This document shows positions 52,782 to 62,403 of a DNA stretch of 64,000 bases, one piece after another. The stretch is taken from the NCBI RefSeq assembly GCF_010587385.1, contig NZ_CP047476.1, positions 186,001-250,000 of the forward strand, given 5' to 3'. Position 1 is the stretch's first letter; every line of letters begins with the position of its first letter. The translations under genes were made by a program, and so were the position numbers. Source of the stretch: Vibrio astriarenae (lineage in GTDB: Bacteria > Pseudomonadota > Gammaproteobacteria > Enterobacterales > Vibrionaceae). The notes beneath the pieces were generated by a model. That model made no database searches. It was not told where the DNA came from and saw nothing but the letters and a program-made list of their open reading frames with translations.

Positions 52782-53580
52782 CTTGCATGCCACCAATGAA
52801 ACCAAGCAGCCAATCATCCAAGTGAAACAAGTTTGGAAAGAGTACGGCGACAACATCGTACTTGAGCGTTTGAACCTGACCGTCAATGAGGGTGATTTCG
52901 TCAGCATCGTAGGTGCGTCGGGCTGCGGTAAAACCACCTTTCTTAACATGCTGTTAGGGACGGAAACACCATCCAGAGGTGAATTGTTATTGGATGGAGA
53001 GCCTCTGACTCAAGAGCCGGGCGTCGAGCGAGGCATTGTGTTCCAGAAATACTCCGTCTTTCCACATTTGACCGCGCTTGAGAACGTGATGCTTGGTTAT
53101 GAGTTTGAGGAAAGAAGCATTTCTAGCACTTTGTTGGGTCGACTGTTTGGTGCCAAGAAGCAACAAGCTAAAGAGCAGGCACTTAAGATGCTAGAGCAGG
53201 TCGGCTTGCTGGCTGCTCAAGACAAATATCCACATGAGTTATCGGGTGGCATGAGACAGCGCCTCTCAATTGCACAGGCGTTAATTAAAAAGCCAAGAAT
53301 TTTGCTACTCGACGAGCCGTTTGGCGCACTTGATCCGGGCATTCGCAAAGATATGCACGTGTTAGTGAAGTCGCTTTGGAAAGAGCAAAACCTAACGGTA
53401 TTCATGATCACGCATGATCTCAGCGAAGGCTTCCATCTCGGGAACCGATTATGGGTGTTTGACCACACTCGCCACGATGAGCAAGCGCCAGAGCGTTTTG
53501 GTGCGCAGGTGACGTTTGATATTCCAACTGAACAATTGGAACACACCCAACCAGAACAACTTCTCCAAAAAATTGCATAA
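52774..53580 (+). CDS. ABC transporter ATP-binding protein (TauB/SsuB-like)
   Basis: A 268-residue ATPase: Walker A GASGCGKTT, Q-loop FQKYSVFPH, signature LSGGMRQRLS, Walker B ILLLDEPFGALD, switch ITHDLSEG. Energises the guanidine/urea-type importer. Overlaps the permease gene by 8 bp with AGGGAGAG upstream, indicating translational coupling. Cytoplasmic face of the inner membrane. The C-terminal extension after about residue 215 is family-variable. Confidence 0.94.
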   Translation: MVNLHATNETKQPIIQVKQVWKEYGDNIVLERLNLTVNEGDFVSIVGASGCGKTTFLNMLLGTETPSRGELLLDGEPLTQEPGVERGIVFQKYSVFPHLTALENVMLGYEFEERSISSTLLGRLFGAKKQQAKEQALKMLEQVGLLAAQDKYPHELSGGMRQRLSIAQALIKKPRILLLDEPFGALDPGIRKDMHVLVKSLWKEQNLTVFMITHDLSEGFHLGNRLWVFDHTRHDEQAPERFGAQVTFDIPTEQLEHTQPEQLLQKIA

Positions 53581-53590
53581 GGAATGAAAC

Positions 53591-54358
53591 ATGTCAGCAA
53601 AACAGGAAGTGATTTTTTCAGACACTCTACCTGGGGCCGCGCACTGGTCTATGGTGGTGCCTAAAGGTCGAACCGTTCGGTTCAAAGACCTAGAAGGCGG
53701 CGCAAACCTAAGTGTGCTGTTTTACAACCCAGCGAACCCATTAGAGCGTTACAACGCACCAGACACACTCAAATGCCAGCACACGTTTAAGCTGACTGAG
53801 GGTAACTGCTTATATTCAGATATGGGACGTATCTTCTGCTCTATTGTCCGCGATGATACCGGCTGGATTGATACCGTATGTGGTGTAGCCAACAAGAAAA
53901 AGGTCTCAGACAAGTGGGGCGAGCGTGACTACCAAACCGAGCGTAACCAATGGAAGCAGAACGGCTATGATGCACTGCTGGTTGAGGTGGCGAAGTATGG
54001 TTTAGGTAAGCGTGATTTGGCGGCGAACTTAAATCTATTTAGCAAAGTCTCTACCGATGAAGCGGGCAACTTGAATTACGACCCACAGCATAGCAAAGCC
54101 GATGACTGCATTGAGCTGCGCTTTGAAATGGATACGTTGGTTGTGATGACGACTTGCCCGCACCCACTTAATCCTGCCGAAGCTTACCCATACCAACCTG
54201 TTGAGGTCACGGTGTTTGAATCAGAGCCAATGCTTGAGAACGACACCTGTCTGAATCACCGTGACGAGAACGCACGAGGTTTTGAGAACAACCGCCGTTA
54301 TACAACGTCGACCCAGCAAGGTTTCGATACATCCTCTCACCACCATCATCATTGCTAA
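53591..54358 (+). CDS. cgdA: Urea carboxylase-associated protein 1, DUF1989 (carboxyguanidine deiminase subunit-like)
   Basis: A 255-residue DUF1989 protein, the first of the pair found next to urea/guanidine carboxylase. By analogy with CgdA/CgdB it forms with the next product a heteromeric carboxyguanidine deiminase, turning carboxyguanidine into allophanate and ammonia. Typical parts are WSMVVPKGRTVRFKDLEGGANLSVLFYNPANPLERYNAPDTLKCQHTFKLTEGN, DTVCGVANKK and MTTCPHPLNP, with Cys and His as likely metal or catalytic residues. The tail ends SHHHHHC, an unusual His-rich Cys end. Starts 10 nt after the ATPase gene. Confidence 0.85.
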   Translation: MSAKQEVIFSDTLPGAAHWSMVVPKGRTVRFKDLEGGANLSVLFYNPANPLERYNAPDTLKCQHTFKLTEGNCLYSDMGRIFCSIVRDDTGWIDTVCGVANKKKVSDKWGERDYQTERNQWKQNGYDALLVEVAKYGLGKRDLAANLNLFSKVSTDEAGNLNYDPQHSKADDCIELRFEMDTLVVMTTCPHPLNPAEAYPYQPVEVTVFESEPMLENDTCLNHRDENARGFENNRRYTTSTQQGFDTSSHHHHHC

Positions 54359-54369
54359 AGGAGTAAAGC

Positions 54370-55008
54370 ATGATCGTAGAAAGCCAATTACAGCCAAGTG
54401 AAGCACTGTATCGAGATGTTGTTCCTGCCGGTGATTACTACATGAAGGTGGTCAAGAAAGGGCAGACCTTTCGTATTCTTGATATTGAGGGAAACCAAGC
54501 GGCAGATACCCTATTTTACAACGCTGACGATCCATCAGAGCGCTACAGCGCCATCGATACCATTCGCGAGCAGGGTAACGTCTACCTAACCGCAGGCACC
54601 AAGATCTTATCTGTCCAAGGCAATGTGATGCTCGAAATCGTTGCCGATACCTGTGGTAGGCACGACACATTAGGCGGTGCATGTGCAACGGAAAGTAATA
54701 CGGTTCGTTATTCACTCGATAAAAAATGTATGCACGCCTGTCGCGATAGCTGGTTGTTGGCCGTTGCAGAGAATGAAGAGTTTGGTATGTCGAAGCGCGA
54801 TATTACCCACAACATCAACTTCTTTATGAATGTGCCCATTACGCAAGAAGGTGGTTTAACTTTTGCCGATGGCATCAGTGGTGCAGGCAAATACGTAGAG
54901 CTAAAAGCGCATATGGACACCATCGTTCTTATGTCGAACTGCCCACAACTAAATAACCCATGTAATGCCTACAACCCAACCCCGGTTGAAGTGATTGTCT
55001 GGGAATAA
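54370..55008 (+). CDS. cgdB: Urea carboxylase-associated protein 2, DUF1989 (carboxyguanidine deiminase subunit-like)
   Basis: A 212-residue DUF1989 protein, paralogous to and partner of the preceding one: [64 protein letters not shown] and [14 protein letters not shown], with the conserved Cys and His set. Deiminase role as above. AAGGAG lies 6 nt before ATG 54370. The 106-nt gap to the carboxylase gene holds the guanidine-II riboswitch. Confidence 0.86.
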   Translation: MIVESQLQPSEALYRDVVPAGDYYMKVVKKGQTFRILDIEGNQAADTLFYNADDPSERYSAIDTIREQGNVYLTAGTKILSVQGNVMLEIVADTCGRHDTLGGACATESNTVRYSLDKKCMHACRDSWLLAVAENEEFGMSKRDITHNINFFMNVPITQEGGLTFADGISGAGKYVELKAHMDTIVLMSNCPQLNNPCNAYNPTPVEVIVWE

Positions 55009-55051
55009 TATTTAAGCAATAACATCAGCACAATAGCTGAGAAAATGAGCA

Positions 55052-55107
55052 AGGGACGACCCTAGTGAATGCTCTTATTTTTGCCGGGACGACCCGGACT
55101 TTAGGGA
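55052..55107 (+). ncRNA. Guanidine-II riboswitch (mini-ykkC) inside the operon
   Basis: Two stem-loops with the diagnostic ACGA tetraloop: AGGG-ACGA-CCCT (55052-55063) and CCGGG-ACGA-CCCGG (55084-55097), 20 nt apart. The carboxylase ribosome site AGGGA (55103-55107) starts 5 nt later, and CCCT (55060-55063) or CCC of the second stem could pair with it when guanidine is absent. The two ACGA hairpins match the mini-ykkC class, which acts on translation in Gram-negatives. Confidence 0.88.
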
Positions 55108-55114
55108 CGAAAAT

Positions 55115-58100
55115 ATGTTTAGTAAGGTATTAATTGCTAACCGTGGAGCCATTGCCTGCCGTGTTATCCGCACACTAAAACAACTGAATATTGGCAGCGT
55201 TGCCATCTACAGTGAAGCTGACTCTCAAAGCCTACACGTTGTCGGCGCTGATGAGGCGTACTCTCTAGGCCAAGGTGGGGCAACCGAGACTTATCTTGAC
55301 CAAGACAAAATTATCGCCATTGCCAAACAGTCGGGCGCACAAGCGATTCATCCGGGCTACGGCTTCTTGAGTGAAAACCCAGAGTTTGTTGAACGATGCG
55401 AACAAGAAGGATTGGTCTTTTTAGGGCCAACAGCAGAACAAATGCGTTCGTTTGGCCTAAAACACTCTGCGCGTAACATAGCGATTCAAGCAAATGTGCC
55501 GCTTCTTCCTGGCACAGACCTACTTAATGACAAACAGCAAGCACTGCAAGAAGCAGAGAAAATTGGCTACCCAGTGATGCTGAAAAGTACCGCTGGTGGC
55601 GGTGGCATCGGTATGCAGTGCTGCTTTACCAGCCAAGAACTTGATGAGGCTTATGGCAGCGTTAAGCGACTAAGTGAGAACAACTTCAGTAACAGCGGTG
55701 TGTTCATCGAGAAGTTTATTCAACAAGCGCGTCATATCGAAGTGCAGATCTTCGGGGATGGACAAGGTCATGTGGTGGCATTGGGTGAACGTGATTGTTC
55801 TGCGCAGCGTCGTAACCAGAAAGTAATCGAAGAGACTCCTGCGCCGAACCTCAGTGATGAAACCCGAACCAAGCTGCAAGATACCGCAGTGAGGTTGGCA
55901 AGTGAGGTCAATTACCGCAATGCCGGTACCGTTGAGTTTGTATTAGATCAGCAAACACAAGCGTTCTATTTCCTAGAAGTGAATACCCGCTTGCAGGTAG
56001 AGCATGGTGTAACGGAGGAAGTGTTTGGTGTGGATCTTGTCGAGTGGATGGTTCGCCAAGGGGCAGAGCAGCTAGAGTTGAAGGCACTGGGTGCCAGTCT
56101 CACATCACAAGGTCATGCGATTCAGGTTCGCCTATATGCCGAAGATGCCAATAAGAATTTCCAGCCGTGTGCTGGCCTATTAAGCCATGTTGAGTGGGCA
56201 GAACAAGAGAACTTACGCATTGAACACTGGATCGAAGCGGGTGTGGAAGTATCACCGTTCTTTGACCCGATGTTAGCCAAAGTGATCGTGCATGCGGATG
56301 ATAGAGACACAGCATTGGCAGAACTTAAACAGAGCCTTGATAACAGCACGATCTACGGTATAGAGCATAATAAGGCGTATTTGAGCCAGCTATTAGCCAG
56401 CGAATTGGTGAAGAAAGGCGAGGTGCTAACGCAATCTCTCAATAGTTTCGAGTTCAAACCGAATACCTTTGACGTGATCAGTGGCGGCACACAAACCACC
56501 ATACAAGACTACCCAGCACGAACGGGCTATTGGGACATTGGTGTTCCACCTTCTGGCCCTATGGATGCTTTGAGTTTTCGTTTAGCTAATACACTGCTTG
56601 CGAATGATGAAACCAGTGCGGGATTAGAAATCATTGTTTCAGGCCCAACGCTTAAGTTCAATCAAGACACTCTTATTGCGCTGACTGGGGCGAGCATACA
56701 AGCCACACTGGATGGGGAACCCGTTGCGATGAGTACTGCGATAGCCATCCAAGCAGGACAAACCCTCAAGCTGGGCAAAGTGCTCGATGGTGCTCGAACC
56801 TACTTAGCCATTCAGGGGGGCATTGATTGCCCTGAGTATTTGGGTAGTCGCTCAACGTTCACGCTAGGTCAATTCGGTGGCCACGCTGGCCGTGCATTGC
56901 TAGCGGGTGATGTGCTTCATATCAACCAAGTAAAACCAAATATTGCTTCTGAAATCCACACGATTAATCAGCCAGAGTTTAATGGCGAATGGCAGATCCG
57001 AGTGATTTATGGCCCGCATGGCGCACCAGATTTCTTCACTCAAGAGGACATTGATGCCTTCTTTGATGCCGAGTGGAAGGTGCACTTTAACTCAAGCCGT
57101 ACTGGCGTTCGATTAATCGGCCCAAAACCTAATTGGGCACGCTCCGATGGTGGTGAAGCAGGGCTGCATCCATCCAATATTCACGATAACGCGTATGCAG
57201 TAGGTACTATCGACTTCACAGGTGACATGCCCGTTATCTTGGGCCCAGACGGCCCTAGCTTGGGCGGTTTCGTTTGCCCGGCGACCATCATCAAAGCCGA
57301 TCTTTGGAAGATGGGACAGCTCAAAGCCGGCGACAAAATTCGATTTACGCCAGTCTCCGTAGAAGATGCCGAGCTTGCCGAACGAGCGCAGCTTGCTCAA
57401 CTTGAGAAGGGTGCAATCCATGAAATGGCACTACCGAGTGCAGATCTCGATTCACCCATCATCAAGACTATTCCAGCCAGTGAGTATGGTGAACAAGTGG
57501 TTTATCGACCAAGTGGTGAAGATTACCTGCTGGTGGAGTATGGCCCTCAGGTACTTGATATTCGCCTTCGCTTCCGTGTTCATGCTCTGATGCTTAAACT
57601 TCAAGAACGTAATCTGATCGGTGTACAAGAGTTGACACCGGGTATTCGTTCGCTACAAATTCATTACGACAACCTGGTATTGCCAAGAGAACAGTTGCTT
57701 GAAGAGCTAGAATCGATTGAAGCAACACTCGATAACATTGATGATCTGACAGTTCCAGCACGCGTAGTACACCTGCCGCTGTCTTGGGATGACGAAGCGA
57801 CTCGACTCGCGATCCGTAAATACGATGAAGTTGTGCGAAAAGACGCGCCGTGGTGCCCAGATAACATTGAGTTCATCCGTCGCATCAATGGTCTCGATTC
57901 CGTGGAAGACGTTAAGCGCATCGTGTTCGATGCAAGTTACCTAGTGATGGGACTAGGGGATGTGTATCTTGGCGCGCCAGTGGCCACACCTATGGACCCT
58001 CGCCATCGCTTGGTGACCACCAAATACAACCCAGCACGAACTTGGACGCCAGAAAATGCGGTTGGTATTGGTGGCGCGTACATGTGTGTCTACGGTATGG

Positions 58101-58705
58101 AAGGCCCTGGTGGGTATCAGTTTGTCGGCCGAACGCTGCAGATGTGGAATCGCTACCGTCAAACCGAAGCCTTCAGCAAGCCTTGGTTGTTACGCTTCTT
58201 TGACCAGATTAAGTTCTATGAAGTCAGCGCCGAAGAGCTACTCGATATTCGAGAGAAACACCCTCAAGGCCATTATCCAGTCAAGATTGAGGAAACCGAA
58301 TTTTCACTAGCGGATTATCAATCACTTCTGGACGAAAATGCCGATGAGATTAAGCAGGCGAAAGCTCGCCAGCAAAAGGCATTCGAAGAGGAGCGTCAAC
58401 GTTGGGAGGAGTCAGGACAAGCGAATTTTGTTGCCACTGAAATAGAGCAATCGAGTGTACAAACTGAGCTAGAAGAAGGTCAGGAAGCGATTGAAAGCCA
58501 TGTGGCAGGCAATATTTGGCAAGTGCTGGTGGAGCCGGGCCAAATTGTGAAAGAGAATGACGTAGTGATGATTCTTGAGGCAATGAAAATGGAGCTTGAA
58601 GTGACGGCAAGTGTCTCTGGCGTCATTGACTCTATATGCCATGAGGCCGGTGCTCAGGTGCACGCTGGCGAGCCGTTACTGGTTGTTAACACGTGTTCAG
58701 CGTAG
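55115..58705 (+). CDS. Urea/guanidine carboxylase, biotin-dependent
   Basis: A 1196-residue multidomain carboxylase. Residues about 1-445 are a biotin carboxylase (ATP-grasp: SVAIYSEADSQSLHVVGADEAY, GYPVMLKSTAGGGGIGMQ, FLEVNTRLQVEHGVTEE). About 465-800 is a KipA/AHS2-like part (DYPARTGYWDIGVPPSGPMD) and about 810-1020 a KipI/AHS1-like part, together the carboxyltransferase. The end is a biotin carrier with EAMKMEL and biotin on Lys1158. It carboxylates urea or, more probably in this operon, guanidine to carboxyguanidine using ATP and bicarbonate. I could not decide guanidine versus urea by active-site residues. Translation is likely controlled by the guanidine-II riboswitch just upstream. Confidence 0.93.
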   Translation: MFSKVLIANRGAIACRVIRTLKQLNIGSVAIYSEADSQSLHVVGADEAYSLGQGGATETYLDQDKIIAIAKQSGAQAIHPGYGFLSENPEFVERCEQEGLVFLGPTAEQMRSFGLKHSARNIAIQANVPLLPGTDLLNDKQQALQEAEKIGYPVMLKSTAGGGGIGMQCCFTSQELDEAYGSVKRLSENNFSNSGVFIEKFIQQARHIEVQIFGDGQGHVVALGERDCSAQRRNQKVIEETPAPNLSDETRTKLQDTAVRLASEVNYRNAGTVEFVLDQQTQAFYFLEVNTRLQVEHGVTEEVFGVDLVEWMVRQGAEQLELKALGASLTSQGHAIQVRLYAEDANKNFQPCAGLLSHVEWAEQENLRIEHWIEAGVEVSPFFDPMLAKVIVHADDRDTALAELKQSLDNSTIYGIEHNKAYLSQLLASELVKKGEVLTQSLNSFEFKPNTFDVISGGTQTTIQDYPARTGYWDIGVPPSGPMDALSFRLANTLLANDETSAGLEIIVSGPTLKFNQDTLIALTGASIQATLDGEPVAMSTAIAIQAGQTLKLGKVLDGARTYLAIQGGIDCPEYLGSRSTFTLGQFGGHAGRALLAGDVLHINQVKPNIASEIHTINQPEFNGEWQIRVIYGPHGAPDFFTQEDIDAFFDAEWKVHFNSSRTGVRLIGPKPNWARSDGGEAGLHPSNIHDNAYAVGTIDFTGDMPVILGPDGPSLGGFVCPATIIKADLWKMGQLKAGDKIRFTPVSVEDAELAERAQLAQLEKGAIHEMALPSADLDSPIIKTIPASEYGEQVVYRPSGEDYLLVEYGPQVLDIRLRFRVHALMLKLQERNLIGVQELTPGIRSLQIHYDNLVLPREQLLEELESIEATLDNIDDLTVPARVVHLPLSWDDEATRLAIRKYDEVVRKDAPWCPDNIEFIRRINGLDSVEDVKRIVFDASYLVMGLGDVYLGAPVATPMDPRHRLVTTKYNPARTWTPENAVGIGGAYMCVYGMEGPGGYQFVGRTLQMWNRYRQTEAFSKPWLLRFFDQIKFYEVSAEELLDIREKHPQGHYPVKIEETEFSLADYQSLLDENADEIKQAKARQQKAFEEERQRWEESGQANFVATEIEQSSVQTELEEGQEAIESHVAGNIWQVLVEPGQIVKENDVVMILEAMKMELEVTASVSGVIDSICHEAGAQVHAGEPLLVVNTCSA

Positions 58706-58723
58706 CCGTTTGAGGATAGACAA

Positions 58724-60523
58724 ATGACAAAGACGAAAATAATACTTCAAACAGTAGCAGAACCAATGACTATCAGCGGTCTGCGTGAGGCCTACCTCAA
58801 TGGCGAGCTTAACGCAGAGCAGTTTCTGCGTGGCAAGCTTGAGCAAGTCAGAGCCGACAGCTCCAATGCTTGGCTATCGGTCATTTCTGACCAACAACTT
58901 GATGCGTATCTGGCTGACCTTGCAAAGCAGGACATTGAACAACTCCCCCTGTTTGGCGTGCCATTTGCCATCAAAGATAATATTGATCTGCAAGGGCTGG
59001 ATACAACGGCTGGTTGCGAAGCCTACCGTTATCAACCCACTGAATCTGCCTATGTGGTTAAGCAGTTGATCAAAGCGGGCGCAGTGCCTTTGGGTAAAAC
59101 GAGCCTTGATCAGTTTGCCACCGGATTAGTAGGCACCCGCAGCCCTTGGGGGGCGGTGAACAACAGTTTTGATCCGCAGTATATTTCAGGTGGCTCAAGC
59201 TCTGGTAGTGCCGTTGCCGTTGCGACCAATCAAGTCTGTTTTGCACTGGGAACTGATACCGCAGGCTCTGGTCGTGTCCCCGCAGCGTTTAACAATTTAT
59301 ATGGCCTCAAGCCAAGTAAGGGGCTGTTAAGCTGCAGCGGTGTCGTTCCTGCGTGCCGAACATTAGATTGCGTGACATTCTTTACTAAAAGCGCTGAAGA
59401 CCTGAGCACACTCTATCAAGTAGGAGCAAGCTACGATGAGAGTGACTGCTACGCTCGCTACGCCATTGAGCAAGGGCTTGAAGCCACCACTCAGTTCTCT
59501 GGATTAAGAGTCGGCGTGCCATCTGACGAGCAGCTTAAATTCTTTGGTAACGAAGAGTACCGCAAGCTCTATGCTCAGTCAGTCGCGCGTCTAGAATCTC
59601 TAGGTGCAGAAGTCATTCCTTTTGATTTATCACCATTCATAGAGGCGGCGAATCTGCTTTATCAAGGCCCTTGGGTTGCTGAAAGATACGCTGCGATTGA
59701 ATCCTTCTTCAATAGTAATCAAGAGCAATGCTTGGACGTGATTCAAACCATTGTCGGTGGAGCCAGAAATCTTTCTGCTGCCGATACATTCAAAGCCATG
59801 TATCAACTGCAAGCATTTAAAGTTAAGTGTGATCAGTTAATGGACGATGTTGATGCAGTGCTGACGCCAACCGCTGGCACCATCTACACGATTGATGAAG
59901 TGAACAACGACCCAATTGCCCTCAACAGCAACCTTGGTTACTACACCAATTTCATGAACCTACTCGACTACAGTGCGATAGCCATGCCCGCAGGTTTCAC
60001 TGACGCTGGATTGCCGTTTGGTGTGACTTTGTTTGCCCAAGCATTCCAAGACGAAGCCTTGATAGCGTTGGGTAAAGAGTGGCAACAGGCAATGAACCTA
60101 CCACTAGGGGCAACGCAAGTTGAACTTGAGAGTAGCGAGAGTGTTGACTTGTTAGTGTGTGGGGCTCACATGAAAGATTTAGCGCTTAATCATCAACTCA
60201 TCGAGTTAGGGGCGAACTTTAAACAGCGAACCACCACATCCGAAAACTACTCCCTGTATTGCCTAGCTGGTGGGCCACCGCTAAGGCCTGGATTAGTTCG
60301 CACCCCAAATAAGGGAGAAAAGATTGAGGTTGAAATCTGGCGGGTGCCGAAAAAGCAGCTGGGTGCTCTGCTTGTGCAGATCCCACACCCATTGGGATTA
60401 GGCAGTGTCGAAATAGACTCTGGTGAGTGGGTGAAAGGGTTTATTTGTGAGGGTATAGGGATTGAAGGGGCTGAGGATATCACTCAGACGGGAGGGTGGA
60501 GACATTTCCTAACTCGATCTTAA
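58724..60523 (+). CDS. atzF: Allophanate hydrolase
   Basis: A 599-residue allophanate hydrolase: amidase-signature N-domain with Lys84 (AIKDNID), cis-Ser in GGSSSGSAVAVA (156-167), and the nucleophile Ser182 in DTAGSGRVP; then a C-terminal allophanate-specific domain (LLVCGAHMKDLALNHQLIELGANFKQRTTT onwards, ending GFICEGIGIEGAEDITQTGGWRHFL). It turns allophanate into two CO2 and two NH3, the last step of guanidine or urea degradation. Starts 18 nt after the carboxylase. Last gene of the operon. Confidence 0.94.
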   Translation: MTKTKIILQTVAEPMTISGLREAYLNGELNAEQFLRGKLEQVRADSSNAWLSVISDQQLDAYLADLAKQDIEQLPLFGVPFAIKDNIDLQGLDTTAGCEAYRYQPTESAYVVKQLIKAGAVPLGKTSLDQFATGLVGTRSPWGAVNNSFDPQYISGGSSSGSAVAVATNQVCFALGTDTAGSGRVPAAFNNLYGLKPSKGLLSCSGVVPACRTLDCVTFFTKSAEDLSTLYQVGASYDESDCYARYAIEQGLEATTQFSGLRVGVPSDEQLKFFGNEEYRKLYAQSVARLESLGAEVIPFDLSPFIEAANLLYQGPWVAERYAAIESFFNSNQEQCLDVIQTIVGGARNLSAADTFKAMYQLQAFKVKCDQLMDDVDAVLTPTAGTIYTIDEVNNDPIALNSNLGYYTNFMNLLDYSAIAMPAGFTDAGLPFGVTLFAQAFQDEALIALGKEWQQAMNLPLGATQVELESSESVDLLVCGAHMKDLALNHQLIELGANFKQRTTTSENYSLYCLAGGPPLRPGLVRTPNKGEKIEVEIWRVPKKQLGALLVQIPHPLGLGSVEIDSGEWVKGFICEGIGIEGAEDITQTGGWRHFLTRS

Positions 60524-60846
60524 CTCATACTTTTCATGAGTAATTGCCCTCATTGATTGAAACTTGGCCTCTTATTATCCCTGATTGCTTAGGATACTAA
60601 GAGGCTGTCAACCCATCACTACACATTCATTTGTCACCGATCTAGCGAGTTGACCTTGTTGTTTCTCAATATGCACAAGAAACATATTAGATATCAAATA
60701 TCATAATTGGATAGTATATGTTCGACCCTTTATAGTTGACCCAGTTCGACGCGCAAACGACTTTCAAAGTCAAAATAGGAATGAGATAAAAGGGCATTGA
60801 TGCGCGTTTAGACACGATTCAGAAGGTCAACAAGTAAGGGTTCAGA
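60524..60846. other. Intergenic region, 323 bp
   Basis: Between the allophanate hydrolase and the DUF1254 gene. Holds a hairpin (60567-60605) near the operon end, then an A/T-rich promoter-like tract (60680-60720). No gene seen. Confidence 0.5.
60567..60605 (+). terminator. Operon-end hairpin
   Basis: 14-bp arms with one mismatch (60567-60580 / 60592-60605), 11-nt loop; no T-run. Most likely the end structure of the guanidine operon. Confidence 0.5.
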
Positions 60847-62328
60847 ATGTCTAAATTACTCCTCGCAGCACTTATCTCATCCGTTTCCATCTCAGCTATG
60901 GCCGTGCCGCAATACAGCGCCAATGTGCCTGACGAGATCATCACCCCAGATAAAGTCGATTCCATGTATTTGGGTGAGATGAACTATGTATCAGGCGCAC
61001 CTTCACAAGATACTCACCTTAAAGCGCGCCACTTTGTTGATACTGCGACTGCTGTCAGAGTGTTTTTATCGGGCATTCAGGTAGCGTCAATGCAAGGTTT
61101 GTTCGCGGGACATGAAAGCGTGGGTATGAAGCCGAATCAGACCATTGGTATTTCTGAAGGCATGCTCAATGCGCGCAGTATCTGGCTGACGCCGAACACC
61201 ACAACACCTTATGTCACAAGCGAAGTCGATGTCAAAAATGGCCCGGTTGTTTTGGAAGTGGGCACACCGGTACTTGGCCTGCTTGATAATGCTGCCTTTA
61301 AGTTTGCTGGCAAAGTCGGGGTTACACATCCATTAGATCAAGGCAAAGGCGGTAAATACTTTATCTACCACAGCTCATATAAAGGAGAAGTGCCAGAGGG
61401 CTACATTTCGATTGAAACTGAGGGCTATCAACACTGGCTGCTGCTGCGCATCGTCGGTCAAAAAGCACAAGTGGAAAGCAACATCGCCAAACTCAAGCAA
61501 ACTATGAAGTTGTACCCGTATGGCGAGAACGATCAGACGGAATTTATCAACCTCACCGACAGGCAATACAACACAGTTCATGCCATGAATGAGAAGTTCT
61601 ATGATGAGATAAATGCGTTGATTCAGTATGAACCGACCGAGATTTGGGACCAAGAGTGGATTGGCCTGGCACAAGATTTGGGTATCGAAAAAGGCAAAGC
61701 GTTTGCACCCGATGAGCGTATGAAAGCGGTGCTTGTTGAAGCGGCAAAAATTGCCACGGCAGAAACACGTTCTACTTACTTCTATCCGGAAGAGAATATG
61801 AAGGTATACGACGACCGTCATTGGTTTACGCCACTTATTTCTGGCCATGAGTTTATAGATGAAAACGGCGTAATCTCTGTGGATGAGCGTGCCACCTTCC
61901 ACTTTATGGCTACGGGTATTACACCCGACATGGTGACGAACACCGTGGGTAAAGGCTCCGCTTATCTACTCGCAACGCGTGACGCATCTGACAAGTTGCT
62001 GGATGGTGGAGAGCACTACACCGTCACGCTACCCAAAGATGTACCTGTGGCGAACTTCTGGTCATTCATGGTGTACGACAACCAAACTCGCTCTATGCTC
62101 GAAACCGACCAAAAATCAGCAGGCGTTGATGGACTAAGCGAAAACGTTCGCGAGAACGATGATGGCTCTGTCACTATCCATTTTGCACCCAAAGCGCCGA
62201 AAGGCTGGGAAGGTAACTGGGTTCAGACCATGCCAGGCAAAGGCTATAACGTTATCTTCCGCGCTTACGGACCAACTGAGACTTGGTTTGACCAATCTTG
62301 GCGACCTAGTGACTTGCAACAGCAATAA
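60847..62328 (+). CDS. DUF1254/DUF1214 secreted protein
   Basis: A 493-residue secreted protein with signal peptide (MSKLLLAALISSVSISAMA). N-terminal DUF1254 (GLFAGHESVGMKPNQTIGISEG..., SIWLTPNTTTPYVTSEVDVKNGPVVLEV) and C-terminal DUF1214 (SAYLLATRDASDKLLDGGEHYTVTLPKDVPVANFWSFMVYDNQTRSML, then GWEGNWVQTMPGKGYNVIFRAYGPTETWFD). Family members are periplasmic, of unknown role, sometimes near stress or catabolic genes. aaggg precedes ATG 60847. Monocistronic. Confidence 0.9.
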   Translation: MSKLLLAALISSVSISAMAVPQYSANVPDEIITPDKVDSMYLGEMNYVSGAPSQDTHLKARHFVDTATAVRVFLSGIQVASMQGLFAGHESVGMKPNQTIGISEGMLNARSIWLTPNTTTPYVTSEVDVKNGPVVLEVGTPVLGLLDNAAFKFAGKVGVTHPLDQGKGGKYFIYHSSYKGEVPEGYISIETEGYQHWLLLRIVGQKAQVESNIAKLKQTMKLYPYGENDQTEFINLTDRQYNTVHAMNEKFYDEINALIQYEPTEIWDQEWIGLAQDLGIEKGKAFAPDERMKAVLVEAAKIATAETRSTYFYPEENMKVYDDRHWFTPLISGHEFIDENGVISVDERATFHFMATGITPDMVTNTVGKGSAYLLATRDASDKLLDGGEHYTVTLPKDVPVANFWSFMVYDNQTRSMLETDQKSAGVDGLSENVRENDDGSVTIHFAPKAPKGWEGNWVQTMPGKGYNVIFRAYGPTETWFDQSWRPSDLQQQ

Positions 62329-62345
62329 CCTTCGTAAGCGTTAAA

Positions 62346-62386
62346 AAGGGTCTGCGTCAATGTGCGTTTTGTTGATGCTGACCCTT
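62346..62386. terminator. Convergent hairpin
   Basis: A 15-bp arm pair with one mismatch and one G-U (62346-62360 / 62372-62386) between DUF1254 and the RND pump; AAGGGTC...GACCCTT core similar to those at 28176 and 45484. Confidence 0.6.
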
Positions 62387-62403
62387 CGAATAAGACCTAC
62401 TGA

